Below the pieces are notes generated by a model. The model searched no databases. It worked only from the letters and a program-made list of their open reading frames with translations, and was not told the origin of the DNA. Made by a program: the position numbers and the translations under genes. 64,000 nucleotides of DNA from Paraescarpia echinospica (taxonomy: Eukaryota; Annelida; Polychaeta; Sabellida; Siboglinidae). The stretch spans positions 25,883,532 to 25,947,531 of the forward strand of contig CM034539.1 of assembly GCA_020002185.1 (NCBI GenBank), read 5' to 3'. Shown one piece after another: positions 20,401 through 30,690 of the stretch; positions within the stretch are counted from its first letter, which is position 1; each line of letters begins with the position of its first letter.

Positions 20401-23400
20401 AGGGTTTTCATTTTTATACAGTGGTATGACTTTTGCTATTTTATGTTTGTCTGCAACAATGCCAGTCTGCAATGACTTATTGAAAATGTATGCAAGTTGA
20501 TTTGCAATGTGTGGTATAACTTTGAAAGTTTGAAAGTACTGTATGTAGAAAATTATGCAAATAAATATAGTTTATTAACCAAACATTCTATTTTATACAT
20601 CTATTTATGAACCAAAGTGATGTGGCCTGATGCACCAACTAGGGTATACAAAAAGGTTTTAAGTTATCAGGGTCATTCCGTGTCAAATCAATAATTTTTA
20701 GGCCATTTTTACACGACCCACCTCCAATTTTGATTAAATTTAGCACAGTCGTTGGCTCACATAAGAACATAAAAACCACAAATAAAAAAAAATTCACGTC
20801 AAGTATTACTGAAGATATAGGTCACTGAACTTTGACCCGATTCGCATACTGGTCGTTACATTACATCCATAACTCTGCTTCTAATAAAGGTAGAAAAGAA
20901 ACTAAGATGTCATTGGAAAGCCTGTAAATAGGTGCACATCGACATTACAAAATTACACTTTTCATATAAATAAAAAAGTATCATTTATCAAATCATGACC
21001 TTTGAACACCAATTCCCAAAAAATTCCGATTTTTAGTCCTTTGGCCGAAGGTCTAAGGGACTATTGCCATCACTCTGCGTCCGCCGTCTGCCATCCGCCG
21101 CTAGCTACCGTATCTCAGAAACCGTTCAGCAACGTTTTCTCTAATTTTGCATAGACATATCTTAGGGCACTGCCACTATGCACGAGAAATCTGTATTTGA
21201 TTGAATCATTTTAAGGGCTCCCTAGGGCCTCCAAAGACCCCAAAACTGGTAAAAATTTAACATTTTGCCTATTTTTTCAAAAACTGTTCAGCAACTTTTT
21301 TTCTAATTTTGCATAGATGTATCTTAGGGTGCTGCCACTATATACAAGAAATCTGTATTTGATTGAATCATTCTAAAGGCACCTAAGGGGCCCCCAAAGT
21401 GCAAAAGTTTTACATTATCAAGTGATGTGGTTTTGAGAAGGGCCCTTGAGACCACCCCCAACAGTAGATTTTGTTTAATGTGCCACAAAGTCAACACCAT
21501 GACTAAACTCTGCAGCCTAGTGTTACTGTTCCATTGAGACCTTGACTAATCTTTAATTGGCCACAGTGCTCAGGCAGAGTAGACACCCCCAACAGTAGAT
21601 TTTGTTTAATGTGCCACAAAGTCAACACCATGACTAAACTCTGCAGCCTAGTGCTATTCTTCCATTGTGACCTTGACTAATCTTTAATTGGTCACAGTGC
21701 CCAGGCAGAGTAGACACACTTGACCCCTGTTAGACTGAACAGTTGCCTAACACTTTTTATCTTCAAAACTATTGATTTTCTATAATTGCAAGTTGCGTTT
21801 ATTTTGATGTTCATTTAATTATAAAATGGTGTGACTGTGGTGTCTATTGGCTAAAGATGTATTGTCTGTAGAAACCTGTAGGTGACAAACATAGAAAATT
21901 AATATTCTGGACAACTATAGAGTGAAATATCCTACACTTTATTGATATCAAATGCATTCTACTGTTCTGTTTACGCTTGCCATGCCTTGTGTAGACATGG
22001 TACTGTGTAAATCAGTTGTATCAATATAGACTAATAATTACAGATTCACAATATACTTGACACCTGAAACAACCAAATGTCAACCATTAGAAGAGTTGAC
22101 ATAGTTCCGCTATACACAAGCAAGAAATCTGTATTTGATTGAATCATTCTAGTGTCATCAGCATATAGTAGAACATATATTTTCTACATCATCAACCCTA
22201 AGGTTGTTGTAAATTTCACCAGCTGCCATGTCAAGTCCCTTATAATTGTGACTAACAGTATTCAAAATGATTCAGGTAAATAGCAAATAACAAAGGACAC
22301 AAGTTTTCTCCTTGCCATACCTCTACACATGAGAAGAAGGCTGACACAGCCTGGCCCTGATTTATACATGATTTAGCATTTTTGTACATGTTGTATACAA
22401 CTTTCAACACAATACCATTAATACCGCATGAAATTATCTTAGACCACAGGGAGGACCGGTCTACTAAATCAAATGCTTTCTTATAATTGATGAAGGCACA
22501 ATAAAGCCTTTTGCATCGAGACAAATAAAATTAAACCAATACCCCTATTTGAACACTGCCTGTTCTTGACCTATTACATTCGCATTGTTTAGGTATGTGG
22601 TCAGTCTGGTGTTCTGAACAATCACTAAGGATTAATGAACACTTGTGCAGAATGTCACCCACTTGGCAGGTTTAATTGATCTATTCAGCAATGAGGACAC
22701 TGCTTAGGCCTCACTCTGGACACTGTCATTCACAGTGTTGTGTATTGTCTTAGTTGGTGCATTGAGCTAATCTACTTGACCATGAATCAATGGTGGCTCT
22801 GGTTGTGTATTACACCCAGCTGTGGAGCTAAGATTCTCTGCCTGCTATTGTTTGATGGAAACTGTGACTAATGTGTAATTGGTCACTGACAGTAGCTTGT
22901 GTCAACAGACAGCATTAAGCCACTAGGCCCCTTTTAAACTGGACAGTTGCCTGTAGGTTTTAAACTGTCAAACAGTGAGTCTACCTTTTGTTTTCAAATA
23001 ATCTGTCCTCTTAGTTTTACACATGAAGACATAATCTGGCATAACTTGATAAGTCTTTATAGCAGCACATTTGTACTTCCAGTGTATCATTGCAACATAA
23101 CATACATATTACATACTGTGTGCCACATTTGTATGTTGTGCATGTAATATTTCCATGCAATCCATTTGCATATATAATGTAAAACTTCAACAGCCGTTTT
23201 CTTTATTTTCACTTTTTGATCCCTACCATGTTCAATGCTCCATAACTTTGCCAATTTTTGCAGCAGTCATAATTTTTGAAACCGTGTAAAGCACCCTACC
23301 AAACCTTTACAAGGATGTATGAAAACAATGTTACAATTTTTCCGACTTATCACTCATTTGGTCAGCAGGGGTCACATATAGACGTATTAGTCCAAAGGAC

Positions 23401-26400
23401 TTCAGGGCCACTTGGCCCATTTTTTTAATTTTAATTCTACAGCATACTACATATTTGCTCAAGAGTCCCTTAAAATATTAGGATGAGCAAATAATAATGT
23501 TGTTCAGAGATACAGTAAATTTAGTACAGCCGGGCGACCTATTTTTGGTCTGCAGATCAGTCAATACCACACTGAATTTCAGCGTAATCTTTTCACATTG
23601 CATAACAAACATGCTAATGGGCTCTCTTATAATTAAGTGAGTGTACATACGTGCTGTAATGTCTCATTTAACATGTTCACATTTTTTACAAGGCCTTTCT
23701 TCTGTTTGCTCTTTGGATATCCTGTAGGTGCGATCAGTGTCAGTCGTTGGGTCAACATTGCTAAGGAGATCACTAAGTCAAAGAGTGTCACTTTGTTACG
23801 AAAAAATCTATGATGGTATTGGACCATATGGGTGAAGGAAGATTAGTTGGAATAACATTTGTTACATATGCAAGCCTCCAGTATCCATGATAGATGGCTG
23901 TCATATATCCTTTGGCGTCTGCCAGACTGTGCTACTTCCAAGTGATTCAATGAGTATGCCTTAAGAAATAGTACCTTCTGTATTCTTGCTATCGTTTTAG
24001 CTGTTTACAAACAGCGTGCAAGAAGAGTTGCTTATTCACAATTCTTCTGTGGTTGGTCATACCTTCCAAAGTGCAGAATTTGATAGTAAAAACATATGGA
24101 CTGATATGAACTCAAAGGACTACATTGGTGTGGTGGTGTAAAGACCATATAATTATGGTCTTTGTAGACTGGCTTTTGCATCAAGTCTGTTGACCATTCC
24201 ATTCCAGCCACATCATCACATACACCCTTCCCGTGTGATGTTGACCATTCCATTCCACCCACGTCATCATGTGCGCCCTTCCCATGTGATGTTGCATAAA
24301 AGTACCACTTTGCATATTTCCCCAAATCCTACTGGTGGCGGTAGAGGTTCAGAAAGTGTTCGCAGTTCGTATGCTAATTAGCACAACCATCAGGAAAGTT
24401 GATGATTCTTTGCACAGCTGTACATTTTGCAGTGACAAAAATTATGATGTGTATTTGGAAGAGGTGTACAACAATGGTGTCGCGTATGTTACAGTTAGAA
24501 ATTACAACCTAACTGTGACACACATTCATTTCCTACTTCACGATTGAAGCTATATAATTGGTGGGCACAGTGTTGCCTGTGCACAGTGCTGCCTGTGCAC
24601 AGTGCTGCCTGTGCATCTACTTATCTCATGGCTGTGCTGGTTAGTATAAAAACTGCAAAATCTTTCTGAACCTCTGCCACCATGAACAGGATTTTGGGAT
24701 AAGTGCAGACTCCAGTGTAGCACTTTAATAAAAAAACCGACATGTGATGGTGTGGATGGAATGGTCAAGAGGCAGACCAAAAGCCAGTCTACAAAAAACA
24801 TAATAGTTTATTCACTTCTTTGAATCAGCCCATATACCAGCTATTGAGTTCTCCTTTTCAACCACAGAAGAAGATTCCCCGAAGAGTACCATGAAGCAGC
24901 CATCTTCTTACAAGCGATATGGACACAGCTAAAACAACAGCAGGAACACAGAATCTACACATCATCAAATAATTATCATTGAATCATTTGGAAGTAGCAC
25001 TATATTCTACATCATCCCTGAAAAGGAAAGAGGTTGTGACAGCCCAGTGTGTTGGCCTCATCTGGCAGATGCCAAACGATATGTGATGGCCATCTACAAT
25101 GGACACTGGAGGCTAGCGCATGTAACAAATATTCTGGCTGATCTTCCTTCACCCATATGGTCCAACACCATCAAAGTTTTACCCGTAACAAAGTGACACT
25201 CTTCGAGTTCTCCTCACCAACGTAGACCCAACGACTGACACTGGTCGCACAAAGAGAAAACAGAAGAGGCCTTGTAAAAAAATGCGAACTTATTAAATAA
25301 GACATTACAGCTTGCATGTATACCCATTTAAGTGTAGAATTAAATTTAAAAAAATCGAAGGATGAAAGAATTAAAATTGGAGTCGGGTAATGTTTTGAGT
25401 GATTGATTAGACATGGAATGACACAGCAATAACCTAAGTAAAGGTAAGTTCCTATATAACACAGTATCCAGTCATTAGGACTGCTCAAAGTGCTTTACAC
25501 TTTACTCCCTGGTAGACTTTCAGTCGGACACCATCTCGACTTCTCTGGGATGTGATTAGACTTGTAAAAATATCTGATGATTGAATCACATGTTACTATG
25601 ATGTTAGTGACATTATTGTAATATACCAACTGCACCTTTATCATAACTAATAAGAGCTAACAAGGTTATGTGGCCAATGTTAGTTAACTCTTATTAAATA
25701 TATTCACAGTTGACAAATGTTCATGTTGTTTCATAACTTATGAAACTATTTTCCAGACCGCTGTCATTCTACAAAGGAATCCTTCCGCCTATCATGGCCG
25801 ACACACCGAAGCGTGCAATCAAATTCTTTACATTTGAACAGTTCAAGAAGTTCTTTTCTTATGGTGCAGCCTCTCCATCGCCAATTGTATGTACAACATA
25901 TACAGTATACCTATAACTATATGTTAGGAAAGAAATAACTTAAAACACAAAACATTGACTGCTTACTCGCTCGCTCACTCACTCACTCACTCGCTCACTC
26001 ACTCACTCACGCACTCACTTATTCCACTCACCCATGCACACAGGCACAATAACATTAAAATTATTTTTGAGCAAGGTAAAAATCCTGTCAGTTAATAAAA
26101 TAATGAATCAATTAATAAAATAGTATACTCATATTTCATAATTGTAAATTACTAAATATAATATTACACTCATTATTTAAAAACTGTGGATGTTAGCATT
26201 AATTATATTAATAGGATTGCTCAACAATATACTAATTGTATTAATAAGCTCACTTGTCAATGTATTAATAGGTTCACTCATCAATATACTAATTGTATTA
26301 ATAGGTTCACTTGTCAATGTATTAATTGTATTAATAGGTTCACTCATCAATATCCTAATTGTATTAATAGGTTCACTTGTCATTATATTAATTGTATTAA

Positions 26401-29400
26401 TAGGTTCATTTGTCATTATAGTAATTGTATTAATAGGTTCACTCATTAATATCCTAATTGTATTAATAGGTACACTCGTCAATATATTAATTGTATTAAT
26501 AGGTTCACTTGTCAATATATTAATTGTATTAATAGGTTCAATCATCACTGTATTTGTGCCATTAAGTCATCTGTTATAAATAAATGTCTTTGACCACACC
26601 CTTTGATTACTTGGGCTTGACATTATATTAAATCTGCTGTTTAGGGTCTGACACTCGCTGGCCTGTGCTCTGGTATCTTGGAAGGTTTCATCATCAATCC
26701 ATTTGAAGTTGTCAAAATCCAACTGCAAGCTGACAGAAACACATTTAAGACAGTAAGTTCTTGCCTGTCAGTATTCATTATGATTATAAAGCATTAAAGG
26801 TAAGCAATAAATTGAAACAATACTTTCTGCAGAAATATAAATAATGCAGTTTAGCCCAATTCTGTGTGCAGAGGTATCCACTGTTAATGGTTGGTATGGC
26901 TGACATACACTTAATAACAATTCCTAGGAAGTTATTTTGCTTTACAGCCTTAGGTGTTGAATAGTACAACTGTAATTTTATATCTTTGATCTCCTTTGAA
27001 GGTTGTCAGTTTCATTATGTAATTATTATCAGCAGAAAGAATTTAATTTCACTCATATTGCACTTCGTTGAGATTTGATGAGAAGCTTGGCAACAAGGCA
27101 ACTTCAAAGCAGTAAGACTTCTAGTATCAATAACCAATAAGTGCCACTATTGGTTGTTTACAAGTTGAATGTTTTGTTTACAATAAGTGCCACTATTGGT
27201 TGATTAAAAGTGGAATGTTCTGTTTATAATAAGTGCCACTATTGGTTGTTTACAAGTTGAATGTTTTGTTTACAATGTGAGCACTGCGCTGCTTAAACTT
27301 TCAAATTTCCAACTCTGTTTTGGGCTTATCCAACACAATTTAAAGGGTAGTATACCTTCAACATGTTAATTATAGCCTTAAGAACAATATATAAATAAAA
27401 ATGAGTCAGGAAACAGCCATTGTATCTTTAATGTCTCAGTTTTGTATCTACTGACATTATTCCAAAATAAATCTTAATTTTGACATAATCTGTTAACAAA
27501 TACAGAAACTGTTTTGAAATAAACATTTTACTCTGGTCTCGGTTTTGTAACTTTACCAGCATAACTAGCACATTAACATAGCACCATTCACTGGAAGTGT
27601 ATTTATTTTACAACTAATTTGTTTGTGCAGCAAAAGTCGACTTTTGCCATGGCTCGAAAGATACTGAAGGAAGGTGGGTTTGGAGACCGTGGCTTAAATA
27701 AAGCTTTGACTTCGACTTTGTTCCGCCACGGCATATTCAACATGGTCTACTTCAGTTTCTACCACAATGCCAAAGACATTATACCCCAGTCACAAGTAAG
27801 CTGCATTTTTCTTTCTTGTGGTGGTTCCTTTTAGGCATCTGGGTTTGAACTTTGACAGTATAAATGCTTCCCAGAGAAGTCAGGGGTAAAGTGCTTTGAG
27901 CAGTCCAAGGATCTCACACAATATAAGAACTTACCTTTTGCAAAAGGTAACAATACAAGCCATCAGTGCACATCGCAATAGTTGATGTGATGATGCAATA
28001 CTCTATCTATTGTTTGTTATCCCTAATAGTTTACTGAACTATCAATAGTAACAATAGTTGGCAAAATGAATCAACAGGGCTTTGTGACTGTAATACTGTT
28101 TATAAAAATGTTTTTTTAAACTTTAGTTGGATTTGTTTTCTGGATAATCAACCTAACAACAACAGTTGTTGATCATGCGACGTAATTCATGGATTCATAA
28201 TTTTGAATCAACGGCTTCCAGAACCATCAGATATGGTTTGTCACAACTTTCCTGGTTATTACAATTGCAGTACAATTGTAATAAAGCTATCACAAATTCA
28301 CATTGCTACCGCAATCGTAACACTATCCCAATAGTTACCCCTAATAAGAGGAACTCATTTTGATGGAAAATGTACAAAACTAAATTATGTTATCTGAGTG
28401 ACATAAATGGTTTATGTATTGCATCTGAGATGTTGATGCCATGCACACTAGCTGATCTTTCTTATGTTAATTAACCCAAACATTGATGTTAATACATCAT
28501 TTATACATTTCATTTAAATTTGCCCATATTTGCTGTATCTGCCATGCTGATAATTTTACTCACAAGCATGCTAGTGTGCATTTTAATGTCATGTTTACTT
28601 TCTGTACACCCTACAGCACACCTGTAGAATAGTGTTTTAATGAATCATAGTGTAATGGAAAAATATTTTGTTCTGTATTAACAAAACAGAATAATAATTA
28701 TGTTGTTGTTGGCCATATATCATAAATGAATTAATTAGTTTCATGCATTTGTAAATGGTTTACTTATTATTTACGTTTATTTTATATTGTGTAACATATC
28801 TCAGGATTCGTGTTTGACCAAGCAGCGACTCACCCTCTCTGGTATGATGTGTTTGCAGGATGTGAGGCTAGACTTCCTTCGTCGGTTTGCGATTGGTTTG
28901 GTGGCAGGGGTTCTTGGGTCGGCATTGAACATTCCGTCCGATGTTGCAAAGAGTCGAATTCAGGGCCCACAACCCATCCCAGGACAGGTGAAATATCACG
29001 GATGTTTCCGTACCATCAAGATCGTGTACACGGAGGAAGGGTAGGTGTGATTTCACCTTAGTTAAAGGAAAGTTGTCAGTTTTTTATTGTAAAATCAAAA
29101 TTAAACAATATAAACTATATGTAGTCTAACATACCGACTGCCCAAGTGTATTTTAATGAACCATTTGTTGTCGAAATGTAAGGATTTTGGGAAGAAACAG
29201 TTTGTCTGTATGGCAATTTGCCGGTTTCGAAGGCATGGGCTTGGGTCCAATTACAAATGAGATGGTTATGTTTTCAAGTGAAAATCATTGTACTGTCCCT
29301 TAAAAGGGGCAACTTGCTTGACGCATGTGTAAAAAATAGGGTAAAAATTCAAGAGGACACTCCATTGTGATGAATAGCAGGAATGGACAGCTCCATGTCC

Positions 29401-30078
29401 ATGTGGACGCTGACCAGAGACGCAGAAGATGCCACAAATACTACATTAGCCAACTATTTGCCTTTACTTTTAGAGTCTCTTTCATTTGCAGGCTGCGTGC
29501 TCTGTACAAAGGTTTCTTGCCAAAGATCATGCGACTGGGGCCAGGTAAGCACTACCAACCATAACAAACATTTTGGCAGATTGGGGACAATGAAACTTCT
29601 GATTATTCATTTTGACATCAGACTTCGTCAAGTCTACACACAATTTATAAACATTCTCAAATTCGTGCATCACGATAATGTAGATTCAGCAGGTTCAATC
29701 CAATAAAACATAGGTAACATTTCCGAATTCTAAGGAGAAGTCACAAAAGCACGCAGCCCCCGAGTAGTGTAGTGGTCCCACGGCCTAATTCTGTCATTTG
29801 TTTAGGTTGTACCAGTAGCGCGACAAAATATTTCTAGGATTAATTATTTTGGTTTTACTTTGAACACTTATGCCATAATCCCTAAGTTGTATAAATCTTG
29901 ACATTAATTACGATTTTTATTGCATTACATCCAGTCATGATCAGCAGTTAGGGTAATATGAGTGATAACTTGCAAGAACTGATATTACATACGAGTTGTT
30001 AAACTATGCTCTTCAGGTGCTGCCATTATGATGCTCACGTATGAAGCCGTGTACGAACGACTACAGAAGTGGTTCTAG
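17339..30078 (+). CDS. SLC25A21: mitochondrial 2-oxodicarboxylate carrier, seven visible coding exons
   Basis: The product is an inner-membrane carrier that exchanges 2-oxoadipate and 2-oxoglutarate-type acids between cytosol and matrix, serving lysine and tryptophan breakdown. The coding exons are 17339-17471, 25757-25886, 26645-26752, 27631-27795, 28859-29040, 29492-29544 and 30017-30078. All borders are AG/GT and all phases join. They give 277 residues; with a short first exon (about 20 residues, not found) this equals the roughly 299 of the vertebrate protein. All three carrier signatures are present: PLDVVKTR, PFEVVKIQ and PSDVAKSR. Family-specific blocks include FYKGILPPIMADTPKRA, NPFEVVK, GLNKALTSTLFRHGIFNMVY and PKIMRLGPG. 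The stop TAG is at 30076-30078. Introns are large and full of repeats, the biggest being 8.3 kb. Exon chemistry is ordinary and no break is seen. Confidence 0.95.
18742..19832 (+). mobile_element. 5'-truncated RTE-type LINE inserted in the CR1-like LINE
   Basis: The body, 18755-19819, is flanked by a perfect 13-bp target duplication TATTTGTGTGAAA (18742-18754 and 19820-19832). It encodes the reverse transcriptase from FIDFKKAFDRVWHATLL onward. The palm motif carrying F-A-D-D is missing: the frame runs straight from MTYALDLN to VLAGSEEELANL. It continues with FLYACESWTLTAELQRR and the C-terminal RKLRWYGHVTRSSGL block of RTE elements, with stops and a frameshift. The 3' end is the short repeat GTAAGTAAG, as usual for RTE. 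It is dead by deletion of its catalytic box. Confidence 0.82.
18931..19789 (+). pseudogene. RTE reverse transcriptase remnant
   Basis: Open pieces at 18931-19227, 19297-19539 and 19505-19789 are consecutive parts of one reverse transcriptase and C-terminal region, separated by a stop at about 19225 and a frameshift near 19535. About 30 residues including the catalytic aspartates are deleted between ALDLN and VLAGSE. Confidence 0.75.
20227..20472 (-). pseudogene. CR1/L2-like reverse transcriptase fragment (finger region)
   Basis: An 81-codon frame with KVIPLYKNENPEL, NYRPISILPYFSKVLERLMY and FLTKHNIIYKKDYGFRK, the N-terminal part of a non-LTR reverse transcriptase. It continues into the palm region below 20227 after stops. 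It belongs to the element annotated at 17636-20550. Confidence 0.75.
20560..21030. other. intronic sequence, no gene recognised
   Basis: This is SLC25A21 intron sequence. GGGTCATTCCGTGTCAAATC near 20669 looks like repeat DNA that I have seen in other animals, but I cannot classify it. Confidence 0.35.
21454..21715. repeat. 131-bp tandem duplication
   Basis: Two copies starting ACCCCCAACAGTAGATTTTG, at 21454-21584 and 21585-21715. They differ at only a few positions. Confidence 0.85.
22150..22530 (-). pseudogene. non-LTR reverse transcriptase fragment
   Basis: A 90-codon minus-strand frame (22524-22252) reads KRLYCAFINYKKAFDLVDRS, then a palm segment ending LCPLLFAIYLNHFEYC. After a shift the sequence continues to LLYADD at about 22160, where the element stops abruptly and joins repeat sequence. 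Clade is uncertain. It is a short piece with no 5' or 3' end. Confidence 0.7.
24188..24293. repeat. 52-bp duplication
   Basis: Two copies of a unit starting GTTGACCATTCCATTCCA and ending TGTGATGT, differing at about six sites. Confidence 0.75.
24568..24620. repeat. 17-bp repeat, three copies
   Basis: GCACAGTGCTGCCTGTG repeated three times in tandem, with one T/C variant in the first copy. Confidence 0.8.
24933..25196 (+). CDS. unknown ORF fragment, 87 codons, in foldback arm
   Basis: The frame is open between stops and ends TGA at 25194-25196. It includes IESFGSSTIFYIIPEKERG, then CWPHLADAKRYVMAIYNGHW and LADLPSPIWSNTIKVLPVTK. The composition is protein-like and the opposite arm encodes a recognisably similar but damaged peptide, ending SPIWSNT. 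There is no ATG near the start, so it is a fragment. I do not recognise the family; an ORF of a mobile element is the simplest idea. Confidence 0.4.
   Translation, partial: NNSRNTESTHHQIIIIESFGSSTIFYIIPEKERGCDSPVCWPHLADAKRYVMAIYNGHWRLAHVTNILADLPSPIWSNTIKVLPVTK
25438..25555 (-). repeat. SINE 3' tail (same family as 16555-16857)
   Basis: The reverse complement contains the CCCAGAGAAGTC-type block, GTAAAGCACTTTGAGCAGTC and the terminal TATATAGGAACTTACCTTTAC. The tRNA-like head is absent. Confidence 0.7.
25757..25886 (+). CDS. SLC25A21: SLC25A21 exon
   Basis: Acceptor TTTCCAG, donor GTATGT. It encodes PLSFYKGILPPIMADTPKRA and then KFFTFEQFKKFF, the matrix loop and helix 2 region, which is very close to the vertebrate carrier. 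It ends in phase 0. Confidence 0.93.
25963..26038. repeat. (TCAC)n microsatellite
   Basis: CTCACTCA units with CTCG variants, just inside the intron after the preceding exon. Confidence 0.85.
26186..26560. repeat. 33-bp minisatellite, about eleven copies
   Basis: The unit is TCAATATACTAATTGTATTAATAGGTTCACT plus a short variable end. Because 33 is a multiple of three, long frames of 87-129 codons stay open on both strands, coding for repetitive LIGSLVNILIV-like peptides. These are artefacts of the repeat, which is intronic. Confidence 0.9.
26645..26752 (+). CDS. SLC25A21: SLC25A21 exon
   Basis: Acceptor TTTAG, donor GTAAGT, both ends phase 0. It encodes LTLAGLCSGILEGFIINPFE and continues VVKIQLQADRNTF, the second carrier signature and the family-specific QADRNTF. 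Confidence 0.93.
27136..27273. repeat. 46-bp tandem repeat, three copies
   Basis: The unit starts AATAAGTGCCACTATTGGTT and ends TGTTTAC. Starts are at 27136, 27182 and 27228. Intronic. Confidence 0.9.
27631..27795 (+). CDS. SLC25A21: SLC25A21 exon
   Basis: Acceptor TTTGTGCAG, donor GTAAGC, both phase 0. It encodes ARKILKEGGFGDRGLNKALT, then RHGIFNMVYFSFYHNAKDII, matching helices 3-4 of the carrier. Confidence 0.93.
27866..27948 (+). repeat. SINE 3' tail (same family as 16555-16857)
   Basis: AATGCTTCCCAGAGAAGTC, AAAGTGCTTTGAGCAGTCC and ATATAAGAACTTACCTTT follow each other as in the full-length SINE. The tRNA head is absent. Confidence 0.7.
28859..29040 (+). CDS. SLC25A21: SLC25A21 exon
   Basis: Acceptor TTTGCAG, donor GTAGGT, 182 bp, phase 0 in and phase 2 out. 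It encodes FLRRFAIGLVAGVLGSALNI, the third signature PSDVAKSRIQGPQPIPGQVK and ends TEEG. A diverged copy of exactly the same length and phase lies at 42758-42939. Confidence 0.94.
29492..29544 (+). CDS. SLC25A21: SLC25A21 exon
   Basis: Acceptor TTTGCAG, donor GTAAGC, 53 bp. It encodes LRALYKGFLPKIMRLGP, highly conserved in the family. The glycines at both junctions are split between exons. Confidence 0.93.
30017..30078 (+). CDS. SLC25A21: SLC25A21 last coding exon
   Basis: Acceptor CTTCAG. It encodes AAIMMLTYEAVYERLQKWF and the stop TAG, matching the C-terminal helix 6 of the carrier. A 30-bp minisatellite begins only 22 bp after the stop, so it is probably transcribed in the 3' UTR. Confidence 0.93.
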
Positions 30079-30100
30079 TGGGCGGAGGTGGTAAAAAAAG

Positions 30101-30690
30101 ACACACTGACCAGATGTTCACAAGACATGGAAGCACTGACGCGATGTTCACAAGACACGGACACACTGACCAGATGTATACAAGACACGAACGCACTGAC
30201 GCGATATTAATAAGACATTGACACACTGACCAGATGTCCACAAGACACTGACAAACCGACAAGGTTTCTACAAGACACGGACACACTGACCAGATGTCCA
30301 CAAGACACGGACACACTGACCATATGTCCACAAGACACGGACCAGATGTCCACAAGACACGGACACACTGACCAGATGTCCACAAGACAAGGACACACTG
30401 ACAAGGTTTCTATAAGACACGGGCACACTGACCAGATGTCCACAAGACACGGACACACTGACCAGATGTCCACAAGACACGGACACACTGACAAGGTTTC
30501 TACAAGACTCGGACACACTGACCAGATGTCCACAAGACACAGACACACTGATCAGATGTCCACAAGACATGGACACCCTGATCAGATGTCTACAAGACAT
30601 GGACTCACTGACGCGATATCCATAAGACATGGGCACACTAACCAGATGTTTACAATACACAGACGCACAGAGCAGATGTCCAGAAGTTGT
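30101..30690. repeat. 30-bp minisatellite, about twenty copies
   Basis: The unit is GACCAGATGTCCACAAGACA plus CGGACACACT, with variants such as AAGGTTTCTACAAGAC. The period is a multiple of three, so frames of up to 155 codons stay open on the minus strand (SVSVSCGHLV repeats); they are not genes. The array starts right after the SLC25A21 stop. Confidence 0.93.

Larger units (their letters stand above)
17636..20550 (-). mobile_element. CR1/L2-group LINE, broken and split by an RTE insertion
   Basis: Read on the minus strand, the right part (19833-20550) gives reverse transcriptase motifs in order: IPLYKNENPELLKNYRPIS, VFLDLSKAFDTIDHNIL, then ILGPLLFILYINDI. The left part (down from 18741) resumes with the thumb-region block VKCTTFLGITIDEHLNWK. 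The 3' end at 17636 has the simple repeat TAGAATAGAATAGAA typical of CR1/L2 tails. The catalytic F-A-D-D box reads F-stop-D-D, because TGA replaces the alanine codon at 19923-19925. There are other stops. It lies within an SLC25A21 intron, antisense to the gene. Confidence 0.75.
21033..23420 (+). repeat. dispersed repeat with inverted GTCCTTTGG ends, copy 1
   Basis: It begins TTTTAGTCCTTTGGCCGAAGG and ends TCCAAAGGACTTCAGGGCC, so GTCCTTTGG forms short inverted termini. Inside, the phrase AGAAATCTGTATTTGATTG occurs at about 21186, 21347 and 22125. A 131-bp tandem duplication lies at 21454-21715, and a reverse transcriptase scrap is inserted at about 22150-22530. A shorter copy in opposite orientation lies at 57859-58375, which supports this being one family. 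No transposase was found. Confidence 0.55.
23690..25275. repeat. second foldback element, 1.6 kb
   Basis: The left arm (about 23690-24290) matches the reverse complement of the right arm (about 24730-25275). Landmarks are CAGTGTCAGTCGTTGGGTC (left about 23737, right complement about 25220), GGACCATATGGGTGAAGGAA, and TGTAGACTGGCTTTTG (24165 and the complement at 24785). The middle holds two small tandem repeats. The right arm has an open coding stretch (24933-25196), and the left arm holds a more damaged copy of it. It lies inside an SLC25A21 intron. Confidence 0.7.

Noticed and set aside
26177..26579. Hydrophobic 87-129-codon frames on both strands
   Set aside because: Repetitive peptides from a 33-bp AT-rich minisatellite inside an intron.
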